This document shows, piece after piece, positions 8,176 through 16,224 of a stretch of 64,000 bases of DNA. The stretch's first letter is position 1; each line of letters begins with the position of its first letter. The position numbers and the translations under genes are program-made. The DNA is taken from NCBI GenBank assembly GCA_003220345.1, contig QHSC01000079.1, positions 1 through 64,000 on the forward strand. Direction: 5' to 3'. The stretch is from Candidatus Rokuibacteriota bacterium. Its GTDB lineage: Bacteria > Methylomirabilota > Methylomirabilia > Rokubacteriales > CSP1-6. Under the pieces are notes generated by a model. That model ran no database searches, was not told the DNA's origin, and saw only the letters and a list, made by a program, of their open reading frames with translations.

Positions 8176-8819
8176 CACTTGCCTCCACTCTGCAAGGCCT
8201 CGGCGATGGCCTCGCGAAAGGCCTCGATGGGCAGAGCGCCCACCAGCGGCTTGCCGTTGATCAGAAAGGTCGGCGTGCCGGGAATGCCGAGGGCGCGGCC
8301 TTCCCGCACATCCGCGTCGATCTCGTCGCGAAACTGCCGCGCGTCCAGACAGGCGGCGAAGGCCTCGCGGTCGAGGGCGAGGCGTCCCGCGTACCCGATG
8401 AGCGCCTCGCGCGAGAAGTCGGTGCCGGGGAGATACAGGAGATCGTGGTATTCCCAGAACACGCCGCGGGCCGCCGCGCAGCGCGCCGCTTCGGCGGCGG
8501 GGCGGGCGCCGGGGTGAGAGGCGAGCGGGAAGTTCTTGAAGACGAGCCGCACCTTGCCACGGTATTCCTTCAGGAGCTGATCGAGCACGGGCTGCGTGCG
8601 CTTGCAGAGCGGACACTGGAAGTCGCCGAACTCGATGATGGTGACGGGCGCTCCCGCGGGGCCGCGGGTGAGCGCGGGATCGATGGTGACGCGGGCGGGC
8701 TCGGCGAGGCAGGCGACGGTCAGAACGAAGAGCAACGGCACCACGAGCAGGGCGGGGAGGAGGAAAGGCGCGGGTGAGGCCGGGGCCACCGGCCAGAGTC
8801 GCCTATAATGACGGGGCAT
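8175..8819 (-). CDS. DsbA-family thiol-disulfide oxidoreductase
   Basis: 214-residue exported thioredoxin-fold protein. A hydrophobic segment at about residues 15-38 looks like a signal or anchor. The active site is FGDFQCPLCKRTQP (C69, C72) and the C-terminal cis-proline region is GIPGTPTFLINGKPL. The helical insert between them is typical of DsbA/BdbD-type proteins. Likely role: disulfide formation or isomerisation in the periplasm, electron partner unknown. I chose the ATG at 8819; a TATACT hexamer ends 9 bases upstream and no ribosome site is seen, so the transcript may be leaderless. First gene of a two-gene unit with the cupin. Confidence 0.87.
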   Translation of the reverse strand: MPRHYRRLWPVAPASPAPFLLPALLVVPLLFVLTVACLAEPARVTIDPALTRGPAGAPVTIIEFGDFQCPLCKRTQPVLDQLLKEYRGKVRLVFKNFPLASHPGARPAAEAARCAAARGVFWEYHDLLYLPGTDFSREALIGYAGRLALDREAFAACLDARQFRDEIDADVREGRALGIPGTPTFLINGKPLVGALPIEAFREAIAEALQSGGK

Positions 8820-8881
8820 GACGTGGCCAGTATACCTAGGCCGCGTCACGGGCGACTGGCTCCTCGCGCACGGAGGCACAC

Positions 8882-9253
8882 ATGGGATTCCTGATCCGCG
8901 TCCTCGTCAACGCGCTCGCCATCATCTTCGCCGCGGCCATCCTCCCGGGCATCCAGGTCGACAGCTTCGTCTCGGCGCTGGGGGCGGGGCTGGTCCTGGG
9001 GCTGATCAATGCCTTCGTGCGCCCGGTCCTGCTCATCCTCACCCTTCCCATCACGCTGCTCACCCTCGGTCTCTTCCTGCTCATCTTGAACGCCTTCTGC
9101 TTCTGGCTCGTGGCGAGCATGGTCAAGGGCTTTCACGTGGCAAGCTTCGGCTCCGCCCTCCTCGGCTCCATCGTGGTCACCGTGGTCAGCTGGATTCTCA
9201 CCGCCCTCGTCAGCGACAGCGGCAAGGTCGTCGTCATCACCAAACGCCCGTAG
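8882..9253 (+). CDS. Phage holin family 4 (superfamily IV) membrane protein
   Basis: 123-residue hydrophobic protein with four predicted membrane helices (LIRVLVNALAIIFAAAILPG; ALGAGLVLGLINAFVRPVLL; TLPITLLTLGLFLLILNAFC; LLGSIVVTVVSWILTAL). It matches the widespread mycobacterial-type 4TM holin family. Despite the name, chromosomal copies are not linked to phage here: no phage genes are nearby. GGAGG lies upstream of the ATG. Role in the envelope unknown. Ends directly at a repeated inverted element. Confidence 0.88.
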   Translation: MGFLIRVLVNALAIIFAAAILPGIQVDSFVSALGAGLVLGLINAFVRPVLLILTLPITLLTLGLFLLILNAFCFWLVASMVKGFHVASFGSALLGSIVVTVVSWILTALVSDSGKVVVITKRP

Positions 9254-9298
9254 GGGTCAGGTCTCACATTGCGACAATTGGATTGCAAGACCTGACCC
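9254..9298. repeat. REP-like inverted repeat, copy 1
   Basis: Perfect 11-bp arms GGGTCAGGTCT and AGACCTGACCC enclosing about 23 bases (CACATTGCGACAATTGG...). Nearly the same element, with 16-bp arms, lies at 15190-15239. Each begins right after a plus-strand stop codon and ends a few bases before a minus-strand stop codon. It could form a terminator read from either side. Confidence 0.85.
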
Positions 9299-9302
9299 GT
9301 CC

Positions 9303-9497
9303 TCAATCCTCCACGATCGACAACGCCAGCTTCGGGCAGCGCCGCACGGCGTGCTCCACGCGCTCCCGCAACGCCTCGGGCGGTGCCTCCTGCTTGATCT
9401 GAAGCCGGTCGTCCTCGTCCACGACGAAGACTTCCGGCACCAGCCGCGCGCACACGGCGTTGCTCTCGCAGAGCGTTCGGTCCACGGTCACTCGCAT
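9303..9497 (-). CDS. Ferredoxin, 3Fe-4S type (P450 partner)
   Basis: 64-residue ferredoxin of the kind that donates electrons to bacterial P450s. It has three cysteine ligands, C10 and C16 in CESNAVC and C54 in CP near the C-terminus, plus the acidic VFVVDEDDRL loop. This pattern fits a [3Fe-4S] or convertible cluster. It diverges from the cytochrome P450 gene, and a short shared intergenic region of about 90 bases could coordinate the two. GAGGAGG (reverse of CCTCCTC) precedes its ATG. No ferredoxin reductase is seen in the window. Confidence 0.9.
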   Translation of the reverse strand: MRVTVDRTLCESNAVCARLVPEVFVVDEDDRLQIKQEAPPEALRERVEHAVRRCPKLALSIVED

Positions 9498-9519
9498 GCC
9501 GTCCTCCTCCGAGTGTGCC

Positions 9520-9548
9520 TTGACAGAGTGTAGCCGATGCGATAGACC
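9520..9548 (+). promoter_or_regulatory. Candidate sigma-70 promoter for the P450 gene
   Basis: TTGACA at 9520-9525 matches the -35 consensus exactly. 17 bases later TAGACC (9543-9548) is a weak -10. It lies within the ferredoxin/P450 divergent gap, about 40 bases before the P450 ATG, which also has an AAGGAGG site. Confidence 0.45.
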
Positions 9549-9586
9549 ACACTCGCCTCGACACCGACCGCGACAAGGAGGCTCGT

Positions 9587-10831
9587 ATGAGCACCGTTCC
9601 CACGCCGACGACCACCCTGACGCTCGACGAGATCAATCCGGCCAGCTTCGACTTCTGGCTGCGCGACGACGTGGAGGGCGCGCTGGCCAAGCTTCGGCAC
9701 GAGCGGCCGGTCGCCTGGCACCAGCACCCGGACTCCGGCCAGGGCTTCTGGTCGATCACCCGCTACGACGACGTCGCCGCCGCTACCCGCGACTGGGAGA
9801 CGTTCAGCTCCGCGTACGGGATCCAGGTGATGATCGATCCCGGGGACATGCAGTACATGAGCGCCACCCGCTCGATGATCTCCACCGATCCCCCGAAGCA
9901 CACCAAGCTCCGGGGCGTGGTGAACCGCGGCTTCACCCCGAAGATGATCGCGAAGGCGGAAGACGCGGTCCGCGAGCGCGCCCGGCGGATCGTCGACGCG
10001 ATCGCCCCCAAGGGCGAGGCGGAGTTCGTCACCGAGGTCGCCGACGCCCTGCCCGTCGCCATCATCTGCGACATGATGGGCGTGCCGGAAGGCGACCGGG
10101 CGAAGCTGCTGGACCTGACCAATCGCCTCCTGGCCGGCGGCGACAAGGCGTTCGGGGGCACGCGCGAGGCCCTCCTGCGGGCGGCGGGCGAGCTGCGCGA
10201 ATACGGGCTCTGGCTGGGAAAGAAGCGCCTCGAGCATCCGGAGAACGACCTCGCGACCGTGCTCGTGCACGCCGAGGTCGACGGCGAGGCGATGCCCCCA
10301 GAGGACCTCGGGCCGTTCTTCCTCCTGCTCATCGCCGCCGGCAACGAGACCACGCGCACGGCCATCAGCCAGGGCATGTGGGCCTTCACGCAGTTCCCCC
10401 ACGAGAAGCGGAAGTGGCTGGCCGACCTCGACGGGCTGAGCGCCGCGGCGGTCGAGGAGATCATCCGGTGGGCGAGCCCGGTGATGCACATGCGGCGGAC
10501 CGTCACGTGCGACACGACGTTCGCCGGCGTGGCGATGCAGAGGAGCCAGAAGATCGCCATGTGGTACATCTCCGCCAACCGTGACGAGAAGTACTTCCCC
10601 GACCCCTACCGCTTCGACGTCGCGCGCACGCCGAACGAGCAAGGTGCCTTCGGAACGGGCGGCGCCCACTTCTGCCTGGGCTCGCACCTGGCGCGTCGAG
10701 AGGTCACCGCGATGTTCGTCGAGCTGTTCCGCCGGTTGCCCGACATCGAGGCCACGGCGGAGCCGGAGAAGCTCCGCTCGAACTTCATCCGCGGCATCAA
10801 GCGGCTGCCGGTGGCGTTCACGCCGGCCTGA
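9587..10831 (+). CDS. Cytochrome P450 monooxygenase
   Basis: 414-residue soluble bacterial P450. The I-helix oxygen-activation motif is AAGNETTR, the K-helix ExxR is EIIR, and the heme-binding loop is FGTGGAHFCLGSHLAR with C363 as proximal ligand. The stretch MISTDPPKHTKLRGVVNRGF resembles CYP125/CYP124-like sterol or alkyl hydroxylases, but substrate cannot be assigned. It diverges from a 3Fe-4S ferredoxin, its likely electron donor. An AAGGAGG site precedes the ATG. The gene 52 bases downstream (carboxymuconolactone decarboxylase-like) and the following transporter are on the same strand and may belong to the same degradation pathway. Confidence 0.93.
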   Translation: MSTVPTPTTTLTLDEINPASFDFWLRDDVEGALAKLRHERPVAWHQHPDSGQGFWSITRYDDVAAATRDWETFSSAYGIQVMIDPGDMQYMSATRSMISTDPPKHTKLRGVVNRGFTPKMIAKAEDAVRERARRIVDAIAPKGEAEFVTEVADALPVAIICDMMGVPEGDRAKLLDLTNRLLAGGDKAFGGTREALLRAAGELREYGLWLGKKRLEHPENDLATVLVHAEVDGEAMPPEDLGPFFLLLIAAGNETTRTAISQGMWAFTQFPHEKRKWLADLDGLSAAAVEEIIRWASPVMHMRRTVTCDTTFAGVAMQRSQKIAMWYISANRDEKYFPDPYRFDVARTPNEQGAFGTGGAHFCLGSHLARREVTAMFVELFRRLPDIEATAEPEKLRSNFIRGIKRLPVAFTPA

Positions 10832-10883
10832 GCAATCCACCCGCGCGGGCGGCCACGGCCGCCCGCGCAGCGGAGGCATAGCG

Positions 10884-11441
10884 ATGAGCGATGGACGATT
10901 CACGACGCTGACCGCCGAGACGATGACGACGGAGCAGAAGCGCGTGGCGGAGGCCATCCAGTCGGGCCCGCGCGGCGCCGGCCTTCGCGGGCCGTTCAAC
11001 GCGCTCCTGCGGAGCCCGGAGCTGTGCGACCTCGTCCAGCGAGTGGGGGCGTTCGTGCGGTTCGGCAGCTCGATCCCGCCGCGGCTCAACGAGCTGGCGA
11101 TCATCATGGCTGGCCGCAAGTGGACCGCCCAGTACGAGTTCCATGCGCATCGGCGCCTCGCCCTCGAAGCCGGGCTGAAGCCCGCCATCGCCGACGCCAT
11201 CGCCGCCGGCACGCGTCCCACCGGCATGGCCGAAGACGAGACGATCGTCTATGACTTCGTTTCCGAGCTGCTCGGGACAGGTCAGGTCTCGGACGCGGCC
11301 TTTCAGCGGGTGAACGCCGCCTTCGGCGAGCGAGGCGTGGTCGACCTGGTGGGCGCGGTAGGCTACTACAGCCTGGTGTCGATGGTGCTGAACGTCGCGC
11401 GCGTTCCGCTGCCCGCCGGCGTGGAGCCCCCGCTGAAGTAG
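10884..11441 (+). CDS. Carboxymuconolactone decarboxylase family protein
   Basis: 185-residue all-helical protein of the CMD/AhpD superfamily. The signature helix is NELAIIMAGRKWTAQYEFHAHRRLALEAGL. In place of the AhpD catalytic CxxC it has W-x-x-Q-Y-E-F-H, as in non-peroxidase CMD-like proteins, so I expect a lyase, isomerase or binding role rather than peroxidase. GGAGG precedes the ATG at 10884. It follows the P450 on the same strand, a pairing seen in aromatic or terpenoid breakdown loci. Exact reaction unknown. Confidence 0.88.
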   Translation: MSDGRFTTLTAETMTTEQKRVAEAIQSGPRGAGLRGPFNALLRSPELCDLVQRVGAFVRFGSSIPPRLNELAIIMAGRKWTAQYEFHAHRRLALEAGLKPAIADAIAAGTRPTGMAEDETIVYDFVSELLGTGQVSDAAFQRVNAAFGERGVVDLVGAVGYYSLVSMVLNVARVPLPAGVEPPLK

Positions 11442-11525
11442 GCGGCCCACCACGTCGTGGCTGTTGACGACCGCGCGGTTGCGCGCGTAGGGTAGCCGCG
11501 CGCTCACCACAAGGAGGATCGCGAC

Positions 11526-13196
11526 ATGGAACAGCCCCGTCTCGGCGGGAAAGTGAACCGCAGGCGCTTCCTCAAGACGGCGGCCGGCACGACCGCCGGC
11601 GCTGCGCTGGCCGCGTGGTCGCTGAAGCATCCAGCGCCCGCTCGGGCGGCGGTCCGCTCTGACCGGGCCCGCGCCGCCGAGCCGAACCCGAAGCGAGGGG
11701 GCGTGCTCAAGTGGGCCGGTCCCGCCGAGGTGGCGCACTTCGACGTGCATCAGGGGACGTTCCGGTTCGTGCTGGGCCAGATGTACAACAACCTGGTGCG
11801 ATTCAACCCGGCCGACGGGCTCAAGACCATCATCCCCGACCTCGCCGAGAGCTGGAGGATTTCACCGGACGGCAAGACGTACACCTTCCGGCTGCGGGAC
11901 GGAGTGAAGTTCCACGACGGGACGCCGTTCAGCTCGGCCGACGTGGTGGCCACGTTCTCCCGCATCATCTTCCCGCCGTCCGGAATGGCCAGCCTCTACA
12001 AGGATCAGTTCGCGGCGGTCGAGAAGGTGGAAGCCGTCGACCGCCTCACGGTGAAGTTCAGCCTCAAGGAGCCCCGGCCCTACTTCCTCGAGCTGTTCAC
12101 CCCATCGTCGATGATCATCTACTCCAAGAAGGCTCTGGACGAGAACAACCAGGATCTCCGCAAGGTCATCGCCCCCGGCACCGGGGCCTTCATGTTCAAG
12201 GAGCGGAAGGTGGCCGAGAAGTGGGTGATGGTGCGGAATCCCAACTACTGGGATCCCGAGCTTCCCTATCTGGACGGGCTGGAGCTGCTGCACATCCCGG
12301 CGTGGACGGACCGGGGCACCGCGGTCCTCACCGGGCAGGCGGACTACTCCCCGAACGTCTCGCTCGAGACGCACCAGGAGGGGCTCAAGCGCAAGGACAT
12401 CGTGGGGACGGTCCGGTATCCCGGCGAGTTCAACTCCTATCAGGTGCACATCAACAACGAGCGCAAGCCCTTCAACGATCCCCGCGTGCGGCGAGCCATC
12501 AACCTGGCCGTCAGCCGTCAGAACCTCATCAAGGCATTCGGCACCCAGGAGCCGATCATGCTCACCCGGTGGATGACCCACGCCAGCGAGTTCGCCAGCC
12601 CGCTGAAGGAGCTGGAGGGTCTTCCCGGGTACCGCGCGGACAAGGCGGCCGACATCGCCGAGGCCAAGAAGCTGATGGCCGCCGCCGGCGTACCCGACGG
12701 CGTCAAGGGGGTTGACCTCGTATCGGCGTCCGTGGCGCCCCATGCCGAGATCCTGGCCCCGGCCTTCCAGGAAGAGCTCCGGCGCACGCTGGGCATCGAG
12801 ACCAAGATCCGGGTGATGGAGCGCGCGCTCCTCATCGAGGAGCTGAAGAAGGGCACCTTCGACATGATGGTGCACACCGAGTATCGCTCGCCCATCTCCG
12901 ATCCGGGACCGGGCTGGGAGATGTGCCTGAAGACGGGCGGGTCCCTGAACTTCTCCCGCTACGGCAACCCCGAGTTCGACCGGCTCCTGAAGCAGATCAA
13001 CAGCGAGACGGACCGCGCCAAGCGCAAGCGGCTCTTCGCGCAGGGGATGGCGCTCCTCGATCAGACGGCGCCGCTCTACCTCATCGGGTTCACGGACCAT
13101 CTGCCCATGTGGAGGAACTACGTCAAGGGCCACGCCAGCGAGGCCCGCGTCTTCTCGGAGCTCGGACGCGTCGACACTTTCTGGCTTGACCGGTAG
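11526..13196 (+). CDS. ABC transporter substrate-binding protein, family 5 (peptide/opine type)
   Basis: 556-residue Tat-exported solute-binding protein. The signal has RRRFLKT followed by a hydrophobic stretch ending near ARAA. Mature features typical of SBP_bac_5: RGGVLKWAGPAE, LAESWRISPDGKTYTFRLRDGVKFHDGTPFSSADVV, and FNDPRVRRAINLAVSRQNLI. The family binds peptides, nickel, opines, glutathione or oligosaccharides. AAGGAGG lies before the ATG. Two cognate permease genes follow after a 195-base gap that holds a palindromic element, but the usual DppD/DppF-like ATPases are absent here. Confidence 0.9.
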   Translation: MEQPRLGGKVNRRRFLKTAAGTTAGAALAAWSLKHPAPARAAVRSDRARAAEPNPKRGGVLKWAGPAEVAHFDVHQGTFRFVLGQMYNNLVRFNPADGLKTIIPDLAESWRISPDGKTYTFRLRDGVKFHDGTPFSSADVVATFSRIIFPPSGMASLYKDQFAAVEKVEAVDRLTVKFSLKEPRPYFLELFTPSSMIIYSKKALDENNQDLRKVIAPGTGAFMFKERKVAEKWVMVRNPNYWDPELPYLDGLELLHIPAWTDRGTAVLTGQADYSPNVSLETHQEGLKRKDIVGTVRYPGEFNSYQVHINNERKPFNDPRVRRAINLAVSRQNLIKAFGTQEPIMLTRWMTHASEFASPLKELEGLPGYRADKAADIAEAKKLMAAAGVPDGVKGVDLVSASVAPHAEILAPAFQEELRRTLGIETKIRVMERALLIEELKKGTFDMMVHTEYRSPISDPGPGWEMCLKTGGSLNFSRYGNPEFDRLLKQINSETDRAKRKRLFAQGMALLDQTAPLYLIGFTDHLPMWRNYVKGHASEARVFSELGRVDTFWLDR

Positions 13197-13248
13197 CCTT
13201 CACTCCCGGCCGAAAACCGGACGGCCTGAGCGACTGGTGAAGAACTGG

Positions 13249-13373
13249 CAGGTTGCTCAAAAAGGTCCAGATGCGAGGCGGCGCCCGACGGCAGCAGGTG
13301 AGGCGTACTCCCTGTACGTTGAACCTGCTGCCGAGGGCGCCAACGAAGCAGATGGGCCTTTTTCAGCAACCTG
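13249..13373. repeat. Nested palindromic element (about 125 bp)
   Basis: Outer imperfect arms begin CAGGTTGCTCAAAAAGGTCC (from 13249) and end in the complement of CAGGTTGCTGAAAAAGGCCC (to 13373). Inside are perfect 11-bp arms CGGCAGCAGGT (13289-13299) and ACCTGCTGCCG (13323-13333), and in the centre CGTAC/GTACG. It is non-coding and sits between the binding protein and permease genes of one importer, where it may fold in the mRNA. It looks like a miniature mobile or REP-type element. Confidence 0.8.
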
Positions 13374-13391
13374 ACGCGCGAGGGGCAGACC

Positions 13392-14351
13392 ATGCGCAAG
13401 TACCTGGCCCAGCGGCTGCTCATCGCCGTCCCGACGCTTCTGGGCGTCACCCTGCTCATCTTCACCGCGATGCGCGTGCTGCCCGGCGATCCCCTGGCCG
13501 CGATCTCCGGGGAGGGTGGGGGAAGCTACGTCCTCAGCCAGGAGCAGCTGCAGGCCGCGCGAGTAAGCCTGGGCCTGGATCGGCCGTACGCCGTTCAGTA
13601 TCTGGACTGGCTCAAGGACATCCTGCGCGGAGATCTCGGAAAGTCGTTCTGGCGCGGCGAGCCCATCCGGGAGCTCATCTTTCGGCGGGGCCCCATCACC
13701 GGCCAGATCGCGGTGATGGCGATGATCCTCTCCTGGCTCATCGGCCTGCCCGTGGGTCTCGCGGGGGCGCTGTGGCGAAACTCCCGGACCGACTACGTCT
13801 TCCGATTCGTCGTCGTGCTCTTCATGGCCATCCCGAGCTTCTGGGTGGGGCTGATGATCGTCCTCTCGCTGGTCCTGGCCTTCACGTGGCGCCCGCCCCT
13901 GACCATCGTGTACCTGTGGGACGACCCGATCCGAAATTTGCAGATGACGGCGGGACCAGCCCTGGCGCTCGGGATCGCGCTGGCCGCCATGATGGCGCGC
14001 ATCACGCGCTCCTCGGTGCTGGAGGTGCTGGGCGAGGATTACGTGCGCACCGCCCGCGCCAAGGGCCTCCGCGAGCGGATCGTGGTGTGGCGTCACGCGC
14101 TGGTCAACGCGATGTTGCCCATCCTCACCGTGTCGGGCACCGCCTTCGGCGCTCTCCTCGGCGGCTCGGTGGCGGTGGAGCGCGCCTTCGGGGTGCCCGG
14201 GCTGGGTCTGGCACTCGTGTTCGCGATCGCCGAGCGGGACTGGATGCTCATCCAGAACCTGGTCTTGCTCTACGGCGTCATCTTTGTCCTGATCAACCTG
14301 GCGGTCGACATCAGCTATGGCTGGTTCGACCCCCGCATCCGCTATCAGTAG
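13392..14351 (+). CDS. ABC transporter permease, DppB type
   Basis: 319-residue integral membrane permease of a peptide/nickel-type importer. N-terminal MRKYLAQRLLIAVPTLLGVTLLIF, the periplasmic ILRGDLGKSFW region, several membrane helices, the cytoplasmic EAA-type loop (EVLGEDYVRTARAKGLRERIV) and the C-terminal DISYGWFDPRIRYQ are all classic DppB features. GAGGGG lies upstream. It pairs with the next gene (DppC type) and the preceding family 5 binding protein. No ATPase gene follows, so energising subunits must be encoded elsewhere. Confidence 0.9.
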   Translation: MRKYLAQRLLIAVPTLLGVTLLIFTAMRVLPGDPLAAISGEGGGSYVLSQEQLQAARVSLGLDRPYAVQYLDWLKDILRGDLGKSFWRGEPIRELIFRRGPITGQIAVMAMILSWLIGLPVGLAGALWRNSRTDYVFRFVVVLFMAIPSFWVGLMIVLSLVLAFTWRPPLTIVYLWDDPIRNLQMTAGPALALGIALAAMMARITRSSVLEVLGEDYVRTARAKGLRERIVVWRHALVNAMLPILTVSGTAFGALLGGSVAVERAFGVPGLGLALVFAIAERDWMLIQNLVLLYGVIFVLINLAVDISYGWFDPRIRYQ

Positions 14352-14361
14352 ACGCGCGCCG

Positions 14362-15189
14362 ATGGCCGTGGCCCGCTTCTTCCGCTCTTCACCGCTCGGC
14401 GGCGTCTGCGCCCTGCTGCTGCTGTTGCTGGCGTCGGTGGCCGTGCTGGCCGACCGGCTGGCGCCCTACAACCCGCTGACCGCGAACTACGGCGTGATTC
14501 GCGATCCGCCGCTGGCCCGGCACGTCTTGGGCACCGACCATCTCGGGCGCGACGTGCTGAGCCGGATCATCTTCGGCGCGCGCGTCACCCTGCTCGTGGC
14601 CATCAGCTCGGTGCTGCTCGGCGACACCATCGGATTCATCTGGGGTGTGGCCAGTGGCTACCTCGGCGGACGGGCGGACCTGATCAGTCAGCGCGTCCTC
14701 GACGTCCTGATGTCGCTGCCGTCCCTCATCCTGGCCTTGCTGCTCATGGCCGGTCTGGGGGCCGGGCTGACAACGGTCATCGTGGCCATCGCGGTCACGC
14801 GGGTGCCCCTGAGCAGCCGCGTCGTCAGGTCGATGGTGCTGTCCGTCAAGGAGCTCGCGTACGTGGAAGCGGCCAGGGTGCTGGGAGCCTCCGAGGCGCG
14901 CGTGATGGCCCGGCACGTCGCGCCCCAGTGCGTCGCCCCCTTCCTGATCATCACCACCGGTCACCTGGGCGCGGCCATCTTCATCGAGGCGGCGTTGAGC
15001 TTCGTGGGGGTCGGAGTGCCTCCGCCGACGCCGAGCTGGGGCAACATGCTGGGCGGCGTCCTCGCCGAGGCCTTCAAGCCCCCGTGGTGGATGGTCGTGT
15101 TCCCCGGGGTGGCCATCACGGTCACGATCCTGGCCGTCAACCTGTTCGGGGACGCGCTGCGGGATTTCCTGGACCCGAAGCTCAAATAG
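14362..15189 (+). CDS. ABC transporter permease, DppC type
   Basis: 275-residue second permease of the peptide-type importer. It has the conserved DHLGRDVLSRIIFGARVTLLVA region, the EAA loop (VKELAYVEAARVLGASEARVMARHV), FIEAALSFVGVGVPPPTPSWGNML, and a C-terminus FGDALRDFLDPKLK. I take the ATG at 14362, 10 bases after the DppB stop. An in-frame start at 14317 inside DppB would add a polar extension and is less likely. The stop is immediately followed by a REP-like inverted repeat that may end the transcript. Confidence 0.88.
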   Translation: MAVARFFRSSPLGGVCALLLLLLASVAVLADRLAPYNPLTANYGVIRDPPLARHVLGTDHLGRDVLSRIIFGARVTLLVAISSVLLGDTIGFIWGVASGYLGGRADLISQRVLDVLMSLPSLILALLLMAGLGAGLTTVIVAIAVTRVPLSSRVVRSMVLSVKELAYVEAARVLGASEARVMARHVAPQCVAPFLIITTGHLGAAIFIEAALSFVGVGVPPPTPSWGNMLGGVLAEAFKPPWWMVVFPGVAITVTILAVNLFGDALRDFLDPKLK

Positions 15190-15239
15190 GGGGTCAGGTC
15201 TCACATTACGACATCTGTTGGATTGTGAGACCTGACCCC
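15190..15239. repeat. REP-like inverted repeat, copy 2
   Basis: Perfect 16-bp arms GGGGTCAGGTCTCACA (15190-15205) and TGTGAGACCTGACCCC (15224-15239) around TTACGACATCTGTTGGAT. Same family as the element at 9254. It exactly fills the space between the stop codons of convergent genes and should form a strong stem in transcripts from either side. Confidence 0.88.
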
Positions 15240-15241
15240 GG

Positions 15242-16003
15242 CTAGGCGGCGCGGCCTTCCTCCACCGACGTGATGATGTACGTGCCGCTGCGGGCATCCC
15301 GCTCCAGCGTCACGATCTTCTGCTTGGCCGCCTCCTCGAGCAGCTTCGAGAAGGTCGAGTACCCGTAGTAGGACTCGTTGAAGGCGGGGTTCTTCCGCTG
15401 CATGGTCTGCTTGACCATGGAGCCCCAGAGCGTGTCCTTGTTCTCGCGCTGCAGGGCCTGGATGGCCTCGATGAGCTGGGCCATGGCCTCCATCTTCTTC
15501 TCGGGCAGCCCGCGCAGGGCAGTCGTCTTCTTCGACTCGCGGATCAGATCCTCGTAGAAGATGAACTCGTCGCAGTTGCCCACGAGCAGCTCCGAGGAGG
15601 AGGACTTGACCCCGAGCCCGATCACGTAGCGGTCGTTCTCGCGGAGCTTGGACACGAGCGGCGAGAAGTCCGAGTCGCCCGAGACGAGAGCGAAGCAGTC
15701 CACGTGCTGCTTGGCGTACGCGAGGTCCATGGCGTCCACGACCATGCGGATGTCCGCCGAGTTCTTGCCGCTGTACCTGCTCTGGGGGACGTCGATCAGC
15801 TCGATGGCGTGCTCGTGGAAGGGGCGCTTGTACTCCGCGTAGCGGTTCCAGTCCGCGTACGCGCGCTTGACCATGATCTTGCCCTTCTCGACGAGTCTCT
15901 CCAGGACCAGCTTGATCTCGAACTGCTTGTACTGCGCTTCCTTCACTCCCCGGACGATGTTCTCGAAATCCATGAACATCGCCAGCTTCCTGTCATCGCT
16001 CAT
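15242..16003 (-). CDS. NYN-domain (PIN-like) putative RNase with C-terminal OST-HTH-like domain
   Basis: 253-residue LabA/NYN protein. The N-terminal PIN-like fold carries the acidic set expected for a metal-dependent nuclease: MFMDFENI (D12), NSADIRMVVDAMDLAY and LVSGDSDFSPLVSKLRE. The C-terminal ~80 residues (TLWGSMVKQTMQRKNPAFNESYYGYSTFSKLLEEAAKQKIV) resemble an OST-HTH/LOTUS RNA-binding winged helix. Proteins with this architecture are thought to bind and cleave RNA. A candidate promoter lies about 80 bases upstream. It is monocistronic, facing the peptide importer across a REP element. Confidence 0.9.
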   Translation of the reverse strand: MSDDRKLAMFMDFENIVRGVKEAQYKQFEIKLVLERLVEKGKIMVKRAYADWNRYAEYKRPFHEHAIELIDVPQSRYSGKNSADIRMVVDAMDLAYAKQHVDCFALVSGDSDFSPLVSKLRENDRYVIGLGVKSSSSELLVGNCDEFIFYEDLIRESKKTTALRGLPEKKMEAMAQLIEAIQALQRENKDTLWGSMVKQTMQRKNPAFNESYYGYSTFSKLLEEAAKQKIVTLERDARSGTYIITSVEEGRAA

Positions 16004-16083
16004 CCATTGCCTTTCCTGTTCGGGTAACGCTCAAAGGCGTCAGTGAATCGGGGCGGGCCCATGCCCACCCTCTCGCCATCATT

Positions 16084-16112
16084 ATTATAGGGGGTCGGCG
16101 GGGGGTAACCAA
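16084..16112 (-). promoter_or_regulatory. Candidate promoter for the NYN gene
   Basis: On the minus strand a perfect TATAAT -10 (16089-16084) follows TTGGTT (16112-16107) with a 17-base spacer. It lies in the divergent gap between the NYN gene and the thioredoxin-like selenoprotein gene, about 80 bases before the NYN start. Confidence 0.5.
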
Positions 16113-16224
16113 CCTCTTCACCCGGGCCCCGCGAACCCCGACCCTGCCCGGAGACATCCAACTGGGAAGGAGTTCGCCTGTAAGATGGGCAGGGCGGGGG
16201 CGTCGCGCCCCGCAAGGAGGGTCC

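Noticed and set aside
8882-9253. Prophage signal suggested by the holin-family protein
   Set aside because: Chromosomal copies of this 4TM family are common and no phage structural, lysis or integrase gene is nearby.
9488-11227. 579-codon minus-strand open frame
   Set aside because: Antisense to the P450 and CMD-family genes; no domain resemblance.
13186-13374. Small open frame in the importer gap
   Set aside because: It is the translation of a nested palindromic DNA element with no ribosome site.
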